NCBI GenBank assembly: GCA_030699125.1
Contig: JAUYKM010000009.1
Coordinates: 70,358-108,646, forward strand
Source: Candidatus Daviesbacteria bacterium
Lineage (GTDB): Bacteria; Patescibacteriota; Microgenomatia; Daviesbacterales; UBA10151
DNA length: 38,289 bases
Direction: 5' to 3'
Shown here: positions 1-9,130 of the stretch, piece by piece
Numbering within the stretch: the stretch's first letter is position 1
Layout of the letters: every line of letters starts with the position of its first letter
Notes under the pieces: generated by a model
The model's input: the letters and a program-made list of their open reading frames with translations, nothing else
What the model was told of the DNA's origin: nothing
Databases searched by the model: none
Program-made: the position numbers and the translations under genes

Positions 1-62
1 GCAGTGGATTTGATACTATCATCTGAAGTAGAACCAGCCAGAGAATGGCAGAAACACTAAAT

Positions 63-1295
63 ATGTTGGACATTAACTACATTAGAGAAAATTTGGATAA
101 AGTGAAAAAATCCATTAAGGATAGAAAATCTGATGTGGATTTGGATCAGCTTTTGAAATTAGATGAAAGAAGACGTGATTTAATATCCAAAGTTGACGAA
201 CTTCGGGCCAAAAGAAATGAAGCAGCGAAAGTAAGGGATAAAAATCAAGGAGCAAGAGTTAAGGATGAATTACAAAGTTTAGAAAAGCAATTAAATGAAA
301 CAGAGAAAAAATGGCAGGAATTAATGTATCAGGTGCCCAATATCCTAATGGAGGAGGTGCCAGTAGGGGATGCCACTAAAAATAAAATTATCAGGAAAAA
401 TGGAGAGTTACCCAAATTTAGTTTTAGCCCAAAAGATCATATCGAACTTGGGAGAAACTTAGATATTATTGATTTTGAAAGAGGTGTCAAGGTGGCAGGC
501 TACAGAGGATATTTTTTAAAAAATGAAGGGGCTAGGTTGCATTGGGCGATCCTGAATTTTGCCCTGGATTATATATCACAAAAAGGATTCAAGATTGTTG
601 TGCCGCCAGTTATTGATCGCGGTTTTGCCCTTTTAGGTGGGGGACAATTTCCCTGGGGGGAGGAGGATACCTATAAAGTAGGGGATGATAAATATTTGGT
701 GGGGACTGCAGAAATTCCTTTAATGGCGCTTCATAGTGATGAAACAATTAATGCAGCTGATCTACCCAAAAGATATATAGCCCTGTCCCCTTGTTTTAGA
801 ACGGAGATTGGTTCCTATGGTAAAGATACAAAAGGTTTATACAGGGTGCATGAGTTTTATAAAGTGGAGCAGGTTGTTTTGTGTGAGGCAGATGAAAAAG
901 AGGCCTTGGGATACTTTGAGAATTTATTAGATAATGCCGAAGGAATATTGCAGGAACTGAGTCTCCCCTATCAAGTGGTCTGTTTATCATCGGAAGATAT
1001 GGGGAAAAAAGCTGCCATAACTTATGATATAGAAACTTGGATGTCATCGCGAGAGAGTTATGGAGAGACTCACTCCAATTCTTATGTGACAGATTTTCAA
1101 ACCAGAAGGTTAAAAATAAGATACCGCAACAAAGATGGCAACACCAAATTTTGCCATGCCCTAAACAACACCGCTGTAGCATCCCCCAGGATCCTAATTG
1201 CCCTTTTGGAAAATAATCAAAGGGATGATGGATCTATAAAAATCCCGGAAGTTTTACAAAAATATACCGGCTTTTCAGAAATTAAACCGAAATGA
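63..1295 (+). CDS. serS: Seryl-tRNA synthetase; likely start at 63 (MLDINYIREN), ORF opens at 45
   Basis: Class II aaRS motifs (GTAEIPLMALH, LSPCFRTEIGSYGKDTKGLYRVHEFYKVEQV, ETHSNSYVTDFQTRRLKIRYR) and N-terminal coiled coil typical of SerRS. Confidence 0.96.
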   Translation: MLDINYIRENLDKVKKSIKDRKSDVDLDQLLKLDERRRDLISKVDELRAKRNEAAKVRDKNQGARVKDELQSLEKQLNETEKKWQELMYQVPNILMEEVPVGDATKNKIIRKNGELPKFSFSPKDHIELGRNLDIIDFERGVKVAGYRGYFLKNEGARLHWAILNFALDYISQKGFKIVVPPVIDRGFALLGGGQFPWGEEDTYKVGDDKYLVGTAEIPLMALHSDETINAADLPKRYIALSPCFRTEIGSYGKDTKGLYRVHEFYKVEQVVLCEADEKEALGYFENLLDNAEGILQELSLPYQVVCLSSEDMGKKAAITYDIETWMSSRESYGETHSNSYVTDFQTRRLKIRYRNKDGNTKFCHALNNTAVASPRILIALLENNQRDDGSIKIPEVLQKYTGFSEIKPK

Positions 1296-2539
1296 ACAAA
1301 AAGAATATTTTTCTTTGGACTTTGTATGATTTTGCAAATTCCATCTCCACAATTGTCTTCTTCCTATATTTTTCTCAATGGTTGGTTATCGATAATGGGG
1401 TTGCGGATATTTGGTATAACCTGCTTTTTACAGGAGGAACAGCACTTCTTTTAATAACTGCTCCAGTGGTGGGAATGATTGCTGATAAGGTTGGTGTTAG
1501 GATGCCATTTTTAACAACAGTAACATTTCTACAATTTATTGCTCTTCTAGGAGTAAGTTTATTAGTTTTATTTGCTCCGGTTAGCTCAGGAGTAATATTT
1601 TTGGCTGCACTATTATTTTTATTTGCCAATTATTTTTATCAATTTCAGTTTGTTTTTTATAATGCTTTCTTAAAAGAATTAGCGCCTGAAAAATTACGTG
1701 GGTTTGTATCAGGATTAGGACAGTCGTTTAATTGGTTGGGTCAAATTTCAGGACTTTTAATAACCTTGCCTTTGGCAACAGGGGCAATAGTACTTATTGG
1801 CTCACCAGGGAGAGTGCAAACGTTTTTACCAGCTACAATAGTATTTTTTGCCCTATCCTTACCAATGATACTTTTTTTTAAAGAAAGCACCAAATTTAAA
1901 AAAGTTAACATTAATTTAATGAATGAATATAAGGATTATGTTCATAATTTCATTGTACTGTGTAAAAGACCTGGGTTGGGTAGGTTTTTATTAGGTTACT
2001 TTTTCTTCAATGATGCCATGATAACAACTGTTAATAACTTCCCGATTTATTTGCAGCAGGTATTTAAAGTTACAGATACAACTAAGTCCATACTTTTGAT
2101 GGGAATTCTTGTTACCTCAGCTGTTGGTGCTTTTGTATCTGGTTGGATATCAGATAAGATTGGTCTAAAAAAGAGTCTCTTATTTATACTAGGAAGTTGG
2201 ATAGTTATTTTCCCTCTGCTCGCATCAACGACTAATTTTACTTATTTTACTATTGTTTTAGTAGCCTTAGGTTTTGTATTTGGTTCCACCTGGACTGTTG
2301 CCAGGGCTGTAATGGTATATCTCTCCCCGCCTGAGAAGCTTAACCACGCCTTTAGTTACTATACAATGTTTGAGCGTTTCTCAACATTAGTTGGTCCATT
2401 ATCTTGGGGTTTGATTACGCTGGTTTTAGTTGATTTAGGTAGTTTACGTTATCAAATAGCGATGGCTTCAATGGCGATATTTATTTTAATAGGACTTTTT
2501 ATTGTTAAAGATATTCCTGAAAGAGTTTCTAGTAGGTAA
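1292..2539 (+). CDS. MFS transporter, UMF1/Atg22-like
   Basis: About 12 TM segments, N-terminal LYDFANS motif typical of the UMF1 family; overlaps the serS stop. Confidence 0.8.
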   Translation: MNKKNIFLWTLYDFANSISTIVFFLYFSQWLVIDNGVADIWYNLLFTGGTALLLITAPVVGMIADKVGVRMPFLTTVTFLQFIALLGVSLLVLFAPVSSGVIFLAALLFLFANYFYQFQFVFYNAFLKELAPEKLRGFVSGLGQSFNWLGQISGLLITLPLATGAIVLIGSPGRVQTFLPATIVFFALSLPMILFFKESTKFKKVNINLMNEYKDYVHNFIVLCKRPGLGRFLLGYFFFNDAMITTVNNFPIYLQQVFKVTDTTKSILLMGILVTSAVGAFVSGWISDKIGLKKSLLFILGSWIVIFPLLASTTNFTYFTIVLVALGFVFGSTWTVARAVMVYLSPPEKLNHAFSYYTMFERFSTLVGPLSWGLITLVLVDLGSLRYQIAMASMAIFILIGLFIVKDIPERVSSR

Positions 2540-2543
2540 ATTT

Positions 2544-2813
2544 ATGGCTATAACTCAAGAGTTAGTAGAAGAAATTAATAAAATTAAGGAAAGAAACAGA
2601 CGGGTGGAAACAGAAAAGGCTTGGGAAACATTCTGGACCAGGAGAATAGTAGTGGCGGTTCTTACCTATTTGGTTATTTCTTCATTCTTTTTATTTGCTG
2701 GAGTGTCTCAGCCTTTTACTGGTGCCATAGTTCCTGCTTTAGCTTTTGTCCTATCCACAGCATCAGTGCCAATTTTTAAAAGCTTTTGGCTGAGATATAT
2801 TAACAAAAAGTAA
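2544..2813 (+). CDS. Small membrane protein, two predicted TM segments
   Basis: Internal ATG (MAITQELVEE) preferred to the ORF start at 2502 that overlaps the MFS gene; hydrophobic C-terminal half. Confidence 0.6.
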   Translation: MAITQELVEEINKIKERNRRVETEKAWETFWTRRIVVAVLTYLVISSFFLFAGVSQPFTGAIVPALAFVLSTASVPIFKSFWLRYINKK

Positions 2814-2825
2814 ATTCCATATTTT

Positions 2826-2939
2826 TGTCATTCCTGCGAATGTCCTTCGATCCCGAGGTCCTCAGGACCGAGGGGCAGGAATCTAATTAAAAACCAGACT
2901 AAAATGTTTAATTGGATCCCGACATTCGTCGGGATGACA
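2826..2939. repeat. Paired-hairpin intergenic repeat (REP/BIME-like), copy A
   Basis: TGTCATTCCTGCG...GCAGGAATCT, AT-rich spacer, then ATCCCGAC-ATTC-GTCGGGAT-GACA; same architecture as 32876-32946; lies between convergent genes. Confidence 0.85.
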
Positions 2940-2946
2940 GGCAATA

Positions 2947-4056
2947 TTATTGTCCTTGTTGTTGTCTTTGGCGGATTAGATCTGCTGCAGAGGTGGCTTG
3001 TGGAGTTCCTCCTGAAGTAGAAAGTTCTCCAAAACTTCCCGAACCGGTGGCCTCTGGCCGTGGAGTGGAGGTGGGAGCAACAGTTGGTGCAACCGTTGGC
3101 CTGGGTGCTGTGGTGGCTGGTACACTGGTAGTAGATTCTTCAGAGGGAGTTTGTCCAATCCCTAAAATAAAATAAGCTGATGCTCCGGCTACCACCAAGA
3201 GCAATCCTATCCCTACTCCGATAATCCACATTGGTATTCCTTTATGCTCTTCTGAAGGAATATTAGGTACATCCGGGGTGGAAGAACCTGGAGGAACAAT
3301 CAAATTTTCCGGAACTGTAACATTAGCCTGAGGATTGGCCGAAGTTTCCAGAGGGAGAGGATTATTGCCAATTAAATGGGATAAATCTGTGGGAGCAGAT
3401 TCAGAGGAAAGAATATTTGGACCCATCTCAGATTGATCAGGTTGAGGAGCTGCTGGCATTTCACCTTGAGGCATTTCAGATGATAGTGGGGGAGGGTTTA
3501 GAGGAGGTTCACCTCCTTCGTCAATAGAAGGAGTTTGAGCAGGGGACCCCCACGGATTATCAAGAGGAGATGTCCCGCCTGTTTGATTGAAAGCCTGATC
3601 GGCGGGTTGTTCCAAATTAGTGAGTTGATTTGGCCAGGTTTGTTGAGGCTCATTTCCTCCCATTGGAGGTGGCGGAGCTGGCAGTAACTGATCAGGCGGT
3701 TGGCTGGATGGTGTAGGTTCCATCTGGGGAGTTAGTGGCTGCTGATTTAGATCTGGATAATCGATTGCGGGAGTAGGTTCAGGAGGAAATGTTGACTGAG
3801 GAGCCGATGGTACAAAGGGATTTGCTTCCGGCATGGGTGGTGGAGAAGGTGGGAAGTTAGCAGTTTGCTGATTAAGAGGATCAACCGGTGGTTGAGTAGA
3901 TCCCTGGTCAACGTTACTTGTTGGCAAGGTCTGATCCACTGGAGCTGGTTGCCAGGCACTTTGATCACTTCCTGAGGGAGGTGGATACATATCCTGTGGA
4001 GTGGGAGGGGTTGGTGTTGGATTATTTGGCGAGTTTGGGTTATTAGGATTATCCAT
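2947..4056 (-). CDS. Pro/Gln/Asn-rich protein with C-proximal TM segment and Thr/Pro-rich tail
   Basis: About 270 residues of P/Q/N-rich low complexity, then MWIIGVGIGLLLVVAGASAYFILGI, then a short STP-rich tail. Confidence 0.7.
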   Translation of the reverse strand: MDNPNNPNSPNNPTPTPPTPQDMYPPPSGSDQSAWQPAPVDQTLPTSNVDQGSTQPPVDPLNQQTANFPPSPPPMPEANPFVPSAPQSTFPPEPTPAIDYPDLNQQPLTPQMEPTPSSQPPDQLLPAPPPPMGGNEPQQTWPNQLTNLEQPADQAFNQTGGTSPLDNPWGSPAQTPSIDEGGEPPLNPPPLSSEMPQGEMPAAPQPDQSEMGPNILSSESAPTDLSHLIGNNPLPLETSANPQANVTVPENLIVPPGSSTPDVPNIPSEEHKGIPMWIIGVGIGLLLVVAGASAYFILGIGQTPSEESTTSVPATTAPRPTVAPTVAPTSTPRPEATGSGSFGELSTSGGTPQATSAADLIRQRQQQGQ

Positions 4057-4161
4057 TGGGCAGTTTTGTTGTTAAAGTTAGTTTATCGAAGAGCTAACTA
4101 CTTGTCAATCGATCAAATACAGCTGGCTCTCAATTTAAATCTGGGATATAATGTTGGGACT

Positions 4162-6876
4162 ATGCTGGGTTTTTTAGGGAAGTTTTTAGATTCAAATGAG
4201 CGGGAGATTAAAAAATTATCCTCAATTATTGAAGCGATCAATTCTTTAGAGAAAAAAGTATCCAAATTAACTGATAAAGAGCTACGCGGCAGGTTTGCCG
4301 AATTTAAGTTAGAACATGAGAGAGGAAAAAGCTTGGATGAACTACTTCCCGAGGTGTTTGCTTGCGTGAGAGAAGCCTCACAAAGGGAGCTTAAAATGCG
4401 CCATTTTGATGTACAGATGATGGCAGCGATTACCTTGCATCAGGGCAAAATTGCCGAACAAAAAACCGGTGAGGGAAAAACTCTTTCCGCCACACCGGCT
4501 ATGTTTTTAAATGCCATTGCCGGTCGCGGGGTTCACCTTGTAACCGTTAATGATTATTTGGCCAAAAGGGATTGTGGTTGGATGGGGCCAATCTTTTATG
4601 CTTTGGGGGCCAGTTGCGCCACCATTGTCCATGAGCAGGCTTTTATTTATGATCCTAAACATAAAGATACTTCCTCAGGAGACAAAAGATTACAACATTT
4701 AAAGCCTGTTTCCAGAAAAGAGGCTTACGGGGCAGATATTACCTATGGTACTAATAATGAGTTTGGTTTTGATTATCTGCGGGACAATATGGCCTTTAAA
4801 TTATCTGACCAAGTTCAACGCGGACAGTTTTTTGCAGTGGTAGATGAGGTAGATTCAATTCTGATTGATGAGGCCAGAACCCCTTTGATTATCTCCCGGC
4901 CATCAATGGAGGCCACAGAAAAATATTATCAATTTGCCAAAATGGTTAACGAGCTTTCAACTTCAGATTATGTGGTAGATGAAAAATTAAAAACAGCTCA
5001 TTTGTCAGAACACGGCATCTTAAAGGTGGAAAAAATGTTGGGAGTGGATAATTTATATGAAAAAGATTTCTCCACTCTGCATCATCTGGAACAGGCTTTG
5101 AAAGCCAAAACCCTTTTTGAAAAAGATAAAGATTATGTGATTAAAGATGGAGAGGTGATTATTGTAGATGAATTTACCGGCAGGTTAATGCTGGGCAGAC
5201 GTTATTCAGAAGGGTTGCACCAAGCCATTGAGGCCAAAGAGGGGGTGCCCATCCAACAGGAATCCCAAACTTTGGCCACCATCTCATTTCAGAATTATTT
5301 TAGAATGTATGAAAAACTTTCCGGTATGACCGGTACAGCAGCCACCGAGGCTGAAGAATTCCATAAAATTTATAAGCTGGAAGTGTTGGTTATTCCTACC
5401 CACAGAAAGATGGTCCGCCAAGATCACTCTGATGTAATTTATAAAACCGGTAGTGCCAAATATACAGCTGTAGCCAATCTAGTAGAAAGCTTACATGAAA
5501 AAGGCCAACCTGTTTTAGTTGGTACCACCTCAATTGAGAAAAATGAATTTTTATCAGAGCTCCTTAAAAGGAAGGGAATTTCACATGCCCTTTTGAACGC
5601 TAAAAATCATGAAAAAGAAGCAGAAATTATTACTAAAGCAGGGGAAAAAGGGGCGGTAACTGTGGCAACTAACATGGCAGGTAGGGGTGTAGATATTATT
5701 TTGGGTAAAAATGCTGATAGTTTGGGAGGGCTTTTCGTGATCGGTACTGAGCGTCATGAATCAAGAAGAATTGATAATCAACTTCGAGGTCGTTCCGGAC
5801 GTCAGGGAGATTCGGGAGAGTCGCGCTTTTTTGTCTCCCTGGAAGATGATCTGATGAGAATTTTCGGGGGAGAACAGGTCTCCAAGGTCATGAATCTTTT
5901 GAAAATGCCGGAAGATGTACCGATTGAAAATCCCCTAGTCTCTAAAGCTATTGAGGGGGCCCAGAAAAAAGTGGAGACTCACAATTTTGATATCAGAAAA
6001 CACACTGTGGAATATGACGATGTGATGAATCAGCAGCGGCAGATTATTTATGAGATTAGAAAAAAGGTATTGGAATCAGCTGAGGGAGGAGAAGGATTAA
6101 AGACGGAGATTTTGGAAAAAATGACAAGAGAAGTTGCTAATGTAGTGACTATATATTCCGAAGAGGGAATAGATGCAAAAAAAATATCTGAGGAGATTTC
6201 CACAATTATACCTTTTGATGAGACAAGCAAGAGTGAACTGACTAAAAAAATCGGCGCATATTCTTCAATGGAAGAATTGACTAAATTTCTGACTGATCTC
6301 ACAAATGATTATTATCAAAAAAGAGAAGATCAGGTGGGAGGAGATCTGGCCAGGGAAATGGAGATTTTTGTTTTTCTTAATACTATTGATACTTTATGGA
6401 TTGAACATTTAGATACTATGGATGATTTGCGCTCCGGAATAGGTCTTCGCGGTTATGCTCAGAGAGATCCGTTAATTGAATATAAAAGAGAAGGTTTTGA
6501 TCTTTTTGAGAAGCTCATGGTAACAATAGATTATGAAATAGTGCATAGGATCTTTAAGGTGGCTGTTCAGGGTCAGGCACCTGTGGTTCGAGAACAACCA
6601 CAAGTGGTAGTGGAAAAACATCCGGAAATAGAAGTGGGAGTAAAAACTGAAGGGAAAGAAGTAGAGGAAGTGGCAGAAGGTAAGTCTCTAAATGAAGTTT
6701 TAGAATCAGAAGGAGGTACTACTAAAGTTACTATTGAAAGAGGGGGCCAGGTGGTAGCCCAAGAAACTTATGGAGATCAGGGACAACTGACCAAGCCTCA
6801 CGGGAAAGTGGGTAGAAATGATCCCTGCTACTGTGGGTCTGGTAAGAAATACAAGCGCTGTCACTACCCAAATTAA
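4162..6876 (+). CDS. secA: Preprotein translocase ATPase SecA
   Basis: MRHFDVQMMAAITLHQGKIAEQKTGEGKT, VVDEVDSILIDEARTPLIIS, TNMAGRGVDIILG, C-terminal SEC-C zinc motif GRNDPCYCGSGKKYKRCHYPN. Start 4162 preferred to 4066; TATAAT at 4147-4152. Confidence 0.97.
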   Translation: MLGFLGKFLDSNEREIKKLSSIIEAINSLEKKVSKLTDKELRGRFAEFKLEHERGKSLDELLPEVFACVREASQRELKMRHFDVQMMAAITLHQGKIAEQKTGEGKTLSATPAMFLNAIAGRGVHLVTVNDYLAKRDCGWMGPIFYALGASCATIVHEQAFIYDPKHKDTSSGDKRLQHLKPVSRKEAYGADITYGTNNEFGFDYLRDNMAFKLSDQVQRGQFFAVVDEVDSILIDEARTPLIISRPSMEATEKYYQFAKMVNELSTSDYVVDEKLKTAHLSEHGILKVEKMLGVDNLYEKDFSTLHHLEQALKAKTLFEKDKDYVIKDGEVIIVDEFTGRLMLGRRYSEGLHQAIEAKEGVPIQQESQTLATISFQNYFRMYEKLSGMTGTAATEAEEFHKIYKLEVLVIPTHRKMVRQDHSDVIYKTGSAKYTAVANLVESLHEKGQPVLVGTTSIEKNEFLSELLKRKGISHALLNAKNHEKEAEIITKAGEKGAVTVATNMAGRGVDIILGKNADSLGGLFVIGTERHESRRIDNQLRGRSGRQGDSGESRFFVSLEDDLMRIFGGEQVSKVMNLLKMPEDVPIENPLVSKAIEGAQKKVETHNFDIRKHTVEYDDVMNQQRQIIYEIRKKVLESAEGGEGLKTEILEKMTREVANVVTIYSEEGIDAKKISEEISTIIPFDETSKSELTKKIGAYSSMEELTKFLTDLTNDYYQKREDQVGGDLAREMEIFVFLNTIDTLWIEHLDTMDDLRSGIGLRGYAQRDPLIEYKREGFDLFEKLMVTIDYEIVHRIFKVAVQGQAPVVREQPQVVVEKHPEIEVGVKTEGKEVEEVAEGKSLNEVLESEGGTTKVTIERGGQVVAQETYGDQGQLTKPHGKVGRNDPCYCGSGKKYKRCHYPN

Positions 6877-6941
6877 AATTATTAAATCCTACTAAATTTT
6901 CTAGCACTTTGAATCTACGTTTTTTTAAATATCCGCAGGTG

Positions 6942-7002
6942 TCAATACAAAGACACTCAATACAAAGACACCCCAAGGGTGTACATTCAAGGGTGTACAT
7001 TC
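6942..7002. repeat. Two adjacent tandem duplications: 15-bp x2 then 14-bp x2
   Basis: TCAATACAAAGACAC at 6942-6956 and 6957-6971; AAGGGTGTACATTC at 6975-6988 and 6989-7002, all exact. Confidence 0.9.
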
Positions 7003-7033
7003 ATCTCTTTGGATATGATATAGTTTGTCCCAG

Positions 7034-7087
7034 TTGACCCATTCGACTTCGCTCAGAGTCAATACCGAATGAAATTGAGGTATTGAC
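7034..7087. repeat. Overlapping inverted repeats
   Basis: TTGAC(7034-7038)...GTCAA(7058-7062) around CATTCGACTTCGCTCAG; GTCAATACC(7058-7066)/GGTATTGAC(7079-7087) is a perfect 9-bp inverted repeat. Confidence 0.75.
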
Positions 7088-7157
7088 ATATGGGTTTTAT
7101 TGGGGTATGTTAATATTAACCTCAGATTCCACATAGGTTTGGGAAAAGAGTAATAAA

Positions 7158-7186
7158 GGTCGCCTACGCTAAAGCTTCGGCGGACC
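7158..7186. repeat. Palindromic repeat GGTCGCCTACGCTAAAGCTTCGGCGGACC
   Basis: Arms GGTC-GCC and GGCGGACC pair with one bulge; lies just upstream of the PUR-like gene. Confidence 0.65.
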
Positions 7187-7204
7187 GAAGGAAGGGGGTG
7201 AGTA

Positions 7205-7450
7205 ATGGGAATGGATAACAGTAAAAGTGAATTGAAAAAACCAGTTAAATCTTCTGTTTTAAAATGTGGGAAAAGAACATATTTTTTTGATATTTATCTA
7301 TCATCCAACAACAAGCATTATCTAAAAATAACAGAATCTAGATTTGTTGAAGAAGGACAAGACAGAAAAAGAAACACAATGTTACTTTTTCCAGATGATG
7401 CTATTAACTTTCAGTCAAGATTAACTGAAGCAGTGGAGCAGCTTGCTTAA
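7205..7450 (+). CDS. PUR-like (DUF3276-type) nucleic-acid-binding protein
   Basis: KCGKRTYFFDIYLSSNNKHYLKITESR matches the PUR/DUF3276 pattern as recalled; purine-rich SD-like GGAAGGGGGTGA precedes the ATG. Confidence 0.65.
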   Translation: MGMDNSKSELKKPVKSSVLKCGKRTYFFDIYLSSNNKHYLKITESRFVEEGQDRKRNTMLLFPDDAINFQSRLTEAVEQLA

Positions 7451-7458
7451 GTTGGACT

Positions 7459-7474
7459 ACACGACCGGTCGTGT
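7459..7474. promoter_or_regulatory. 16-bp perfect palindrome, candidate operator
   Basis: ACACGACCGGTCGTGT is self-complementary; it overlaps the expected -35 position of a TGaTACGAT extended -10 (7483-7491) before the gene at 7499. Confidence 0.5.
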
Positions 7475-7498
7475 TTCTGATGTGATACGATAAAAGAT

Positions 7499-9124
7499 AT
7501 GATGTTTTTTGTAGAATCTCTGACTTTCCTACTCTCGTCTATCTTAACGCTGTATCTAATTTACCAGAAAGCTTCCATTGTTTCTTTGCAGCAAATTACA
7601 GTTGTCATACTGCTAGTCTTAATCCTTTTTTCCAGATTCTTTTTTGCTAAAACAACTACAAAATTAGGCATTAGCTTTAAATTACTTACCTTATTTTTAA
7701 GTGCATTTTTAATACAAATTTTTATCTTTTCCACTGGAGGGTTTTACTCTCCCTTCTTAATACTCTTCCACCTTTATACTTTAGGAACCTCATTTCTACT
7801 AAATCTACAGTCTGGAATAATTTTTTTAATTTTTGCTGTGGCCGGTTTGGTTGTTGCCAGTTTAATCAGCCTTGATGTTTTAAATATTTTCCAAAATGAT
7901 CCGGGGACTGCTGCTATCTATATTGTTTCGTTTATAGTAATAATCCCGCTGGCACAACTTCTGGTTAAGAACTACCAACTAAAAGATACTGTATCTAAAA
8001 TCTTAGAAAAATATCTAAAAATTGGTGAATCAAGAGAAAGATCAATTTTAAGGGGCTTAAATGAGATGGTTATTGTGACTGACTCTTCACTGGGGATTAT
8101 CTCTATTAATAATGCAGTAGAAAAACTCTTGCGGATCTCATCTGAGGAAGTAGCAGGTCACCAACTTTTACAAGCAATCCCCATGAGAGATTCATTAGGG
8201 AATCCCCTAACTCAAGAGAAACTATCTATTGATAAGGCAATTGTCAATAAAGCTACTTACTTTATTCAAGATATCTATTTAACCACTGCTGTCAAACAAT
8301 CCGGCAAAATGGTTATACAAGTTACCCCCATAAAAGATGAAAAAGGAGGAGTAGAACAGATTGTCTTTGTCCTAACTGAGGCCCAACTTAGTAGCGGTAT
8401 TTTCAAACATCCCAATTTAGAACAGGCTATCATCAGACATAAAGAGGTAGGAGAAAATCTTAAAGTAGCTTTAATGGATGCCAGAATGCCTGATTTGGTA
8501 ATAAAGGAACAGCTTTTCACCAAAAGCGAGGAAGATCTTTTAACTATGATGGAGATAGAGGATCATCCAATAAAACAAATCTTTTCTCTAACTGATGTAG
8601 CTCATGTTTGCAGTGAAGTGGTCGACCTTAAAAAAGATTTGGCAAATGAATTTAGGGTACCTTTGAGATTTGAATTAGCTAAGAGTAAAGAAGTAGAGAT
8701 GGCCCAGATAAATCTTCAGCAAAAAAATAAACTATCATCTGCGACAGGTGTATCAGGTTTTGCAGTACCAATTGATAAGAAATGGTTAAGTTTAATTTTG
8801 CAAAAATTAACTGATGTAGCGATTCTTTTAAGTTCTGGCATAAGCTCACCGGAAGTAATCATATTTATTGAGGAAAAAAATGGAGAGGTGGAGGTAATAA
8901 TAAGGACTAATTCCCCAGTTATTTCACAAAAACAACTTCAGGAAATATTTATTCCTTATTACGGGAGTCTGGCTCAGTCAACTAATCTAAAGATGGGTAG
9001 CGGACTGGAAGGATTTATTGCCAAAAATGTGGCTGATGAGATTAATTTAATTATTTCTGCTCAGTATCAGGTCATGCCATCATATTTAACCTTTATATTA
9101 AAACTGGAGAAACGGCCACAGTAG
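7499..9124 (+). CDS. Membrane PAS-domain, degenerate histidine-kinase-like protein
   Basis: Multiple N-terminal TM segments, PAS-like ILRGLNEMVIVTDSSLGIISINNAVEKLL, C-terminal HATPase-like region with MGSGLEGFIAKNVADEI; no clear H-box. Confidence 0.65.
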   Translation: MMFFVESLTFLLSSILTLYLIYQKASIVSLQQITVVILLVLILFSRFFFAKTTTKLGISFKLLTLFLSAFLIQIFIFSTGGFYSPFLILFHLYTLGTSFLLNLQSGIIFLIFAVAGLVVASLISLDVLNIFQNDPGTAAIYIVSFIVIIPLAQLLVKNYQLKDTVSKILEKYLKIGESRERSILRGLNEMVIVTDSSLGIISINNAVEKLLRISSEEVAGHQLLQAIPMRDSLGNPLTQEKLSIDKAIVNKATYFIQDIYLTTAVKQSGKMVIQVTPIKDEKGGVEQIVFVLTEAQLSSGIFKHPNLEQAIIRHKEVGENLKVALMDARMPDLVIKEQLFTKSEEDLLTMMEIEDHPIKQIFSLTDVAHVCSEVVDLKKDLANEFRVPLRFELAKSKEVEMAQINLQQKNKLSSATGVSGFAVPIDKKWLSLILQKLTDVAILLSSGISSPEVIIFIEEKNGEVEVIIRTNSPVISQKQLQEIFIPYYGSLAQSTNLKMGSGLEGFIAKNVADEINLIISAQYQVMPSYLTFILKLEKRPQ

Positions 9125-9130
9125 AAAACT

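Noticed and set aside
796-1182. Minus-strand 128-aa ORF inside serS
   Set aside because: Fully antisense to a strongly supported serS; Cys/His/Leu-rich composition typical of shadow ORFs.
2912-3175. Plus-strand 87-aa ORF over the repeat and the P/Q-rich gene
   Set aside because: Starts inside the paired-hairpin repeat and is antisense to a better supported CDS.
6731-7134. Minus-strand ORFs (89 aa and 69 aa) with MYTLECTPLGCLCIECLCID
   Set aside because: Peptide is generated by the 15-bp and 14-bp tandem repeats; overlaps the secA 3' end; no promoter/SD support.
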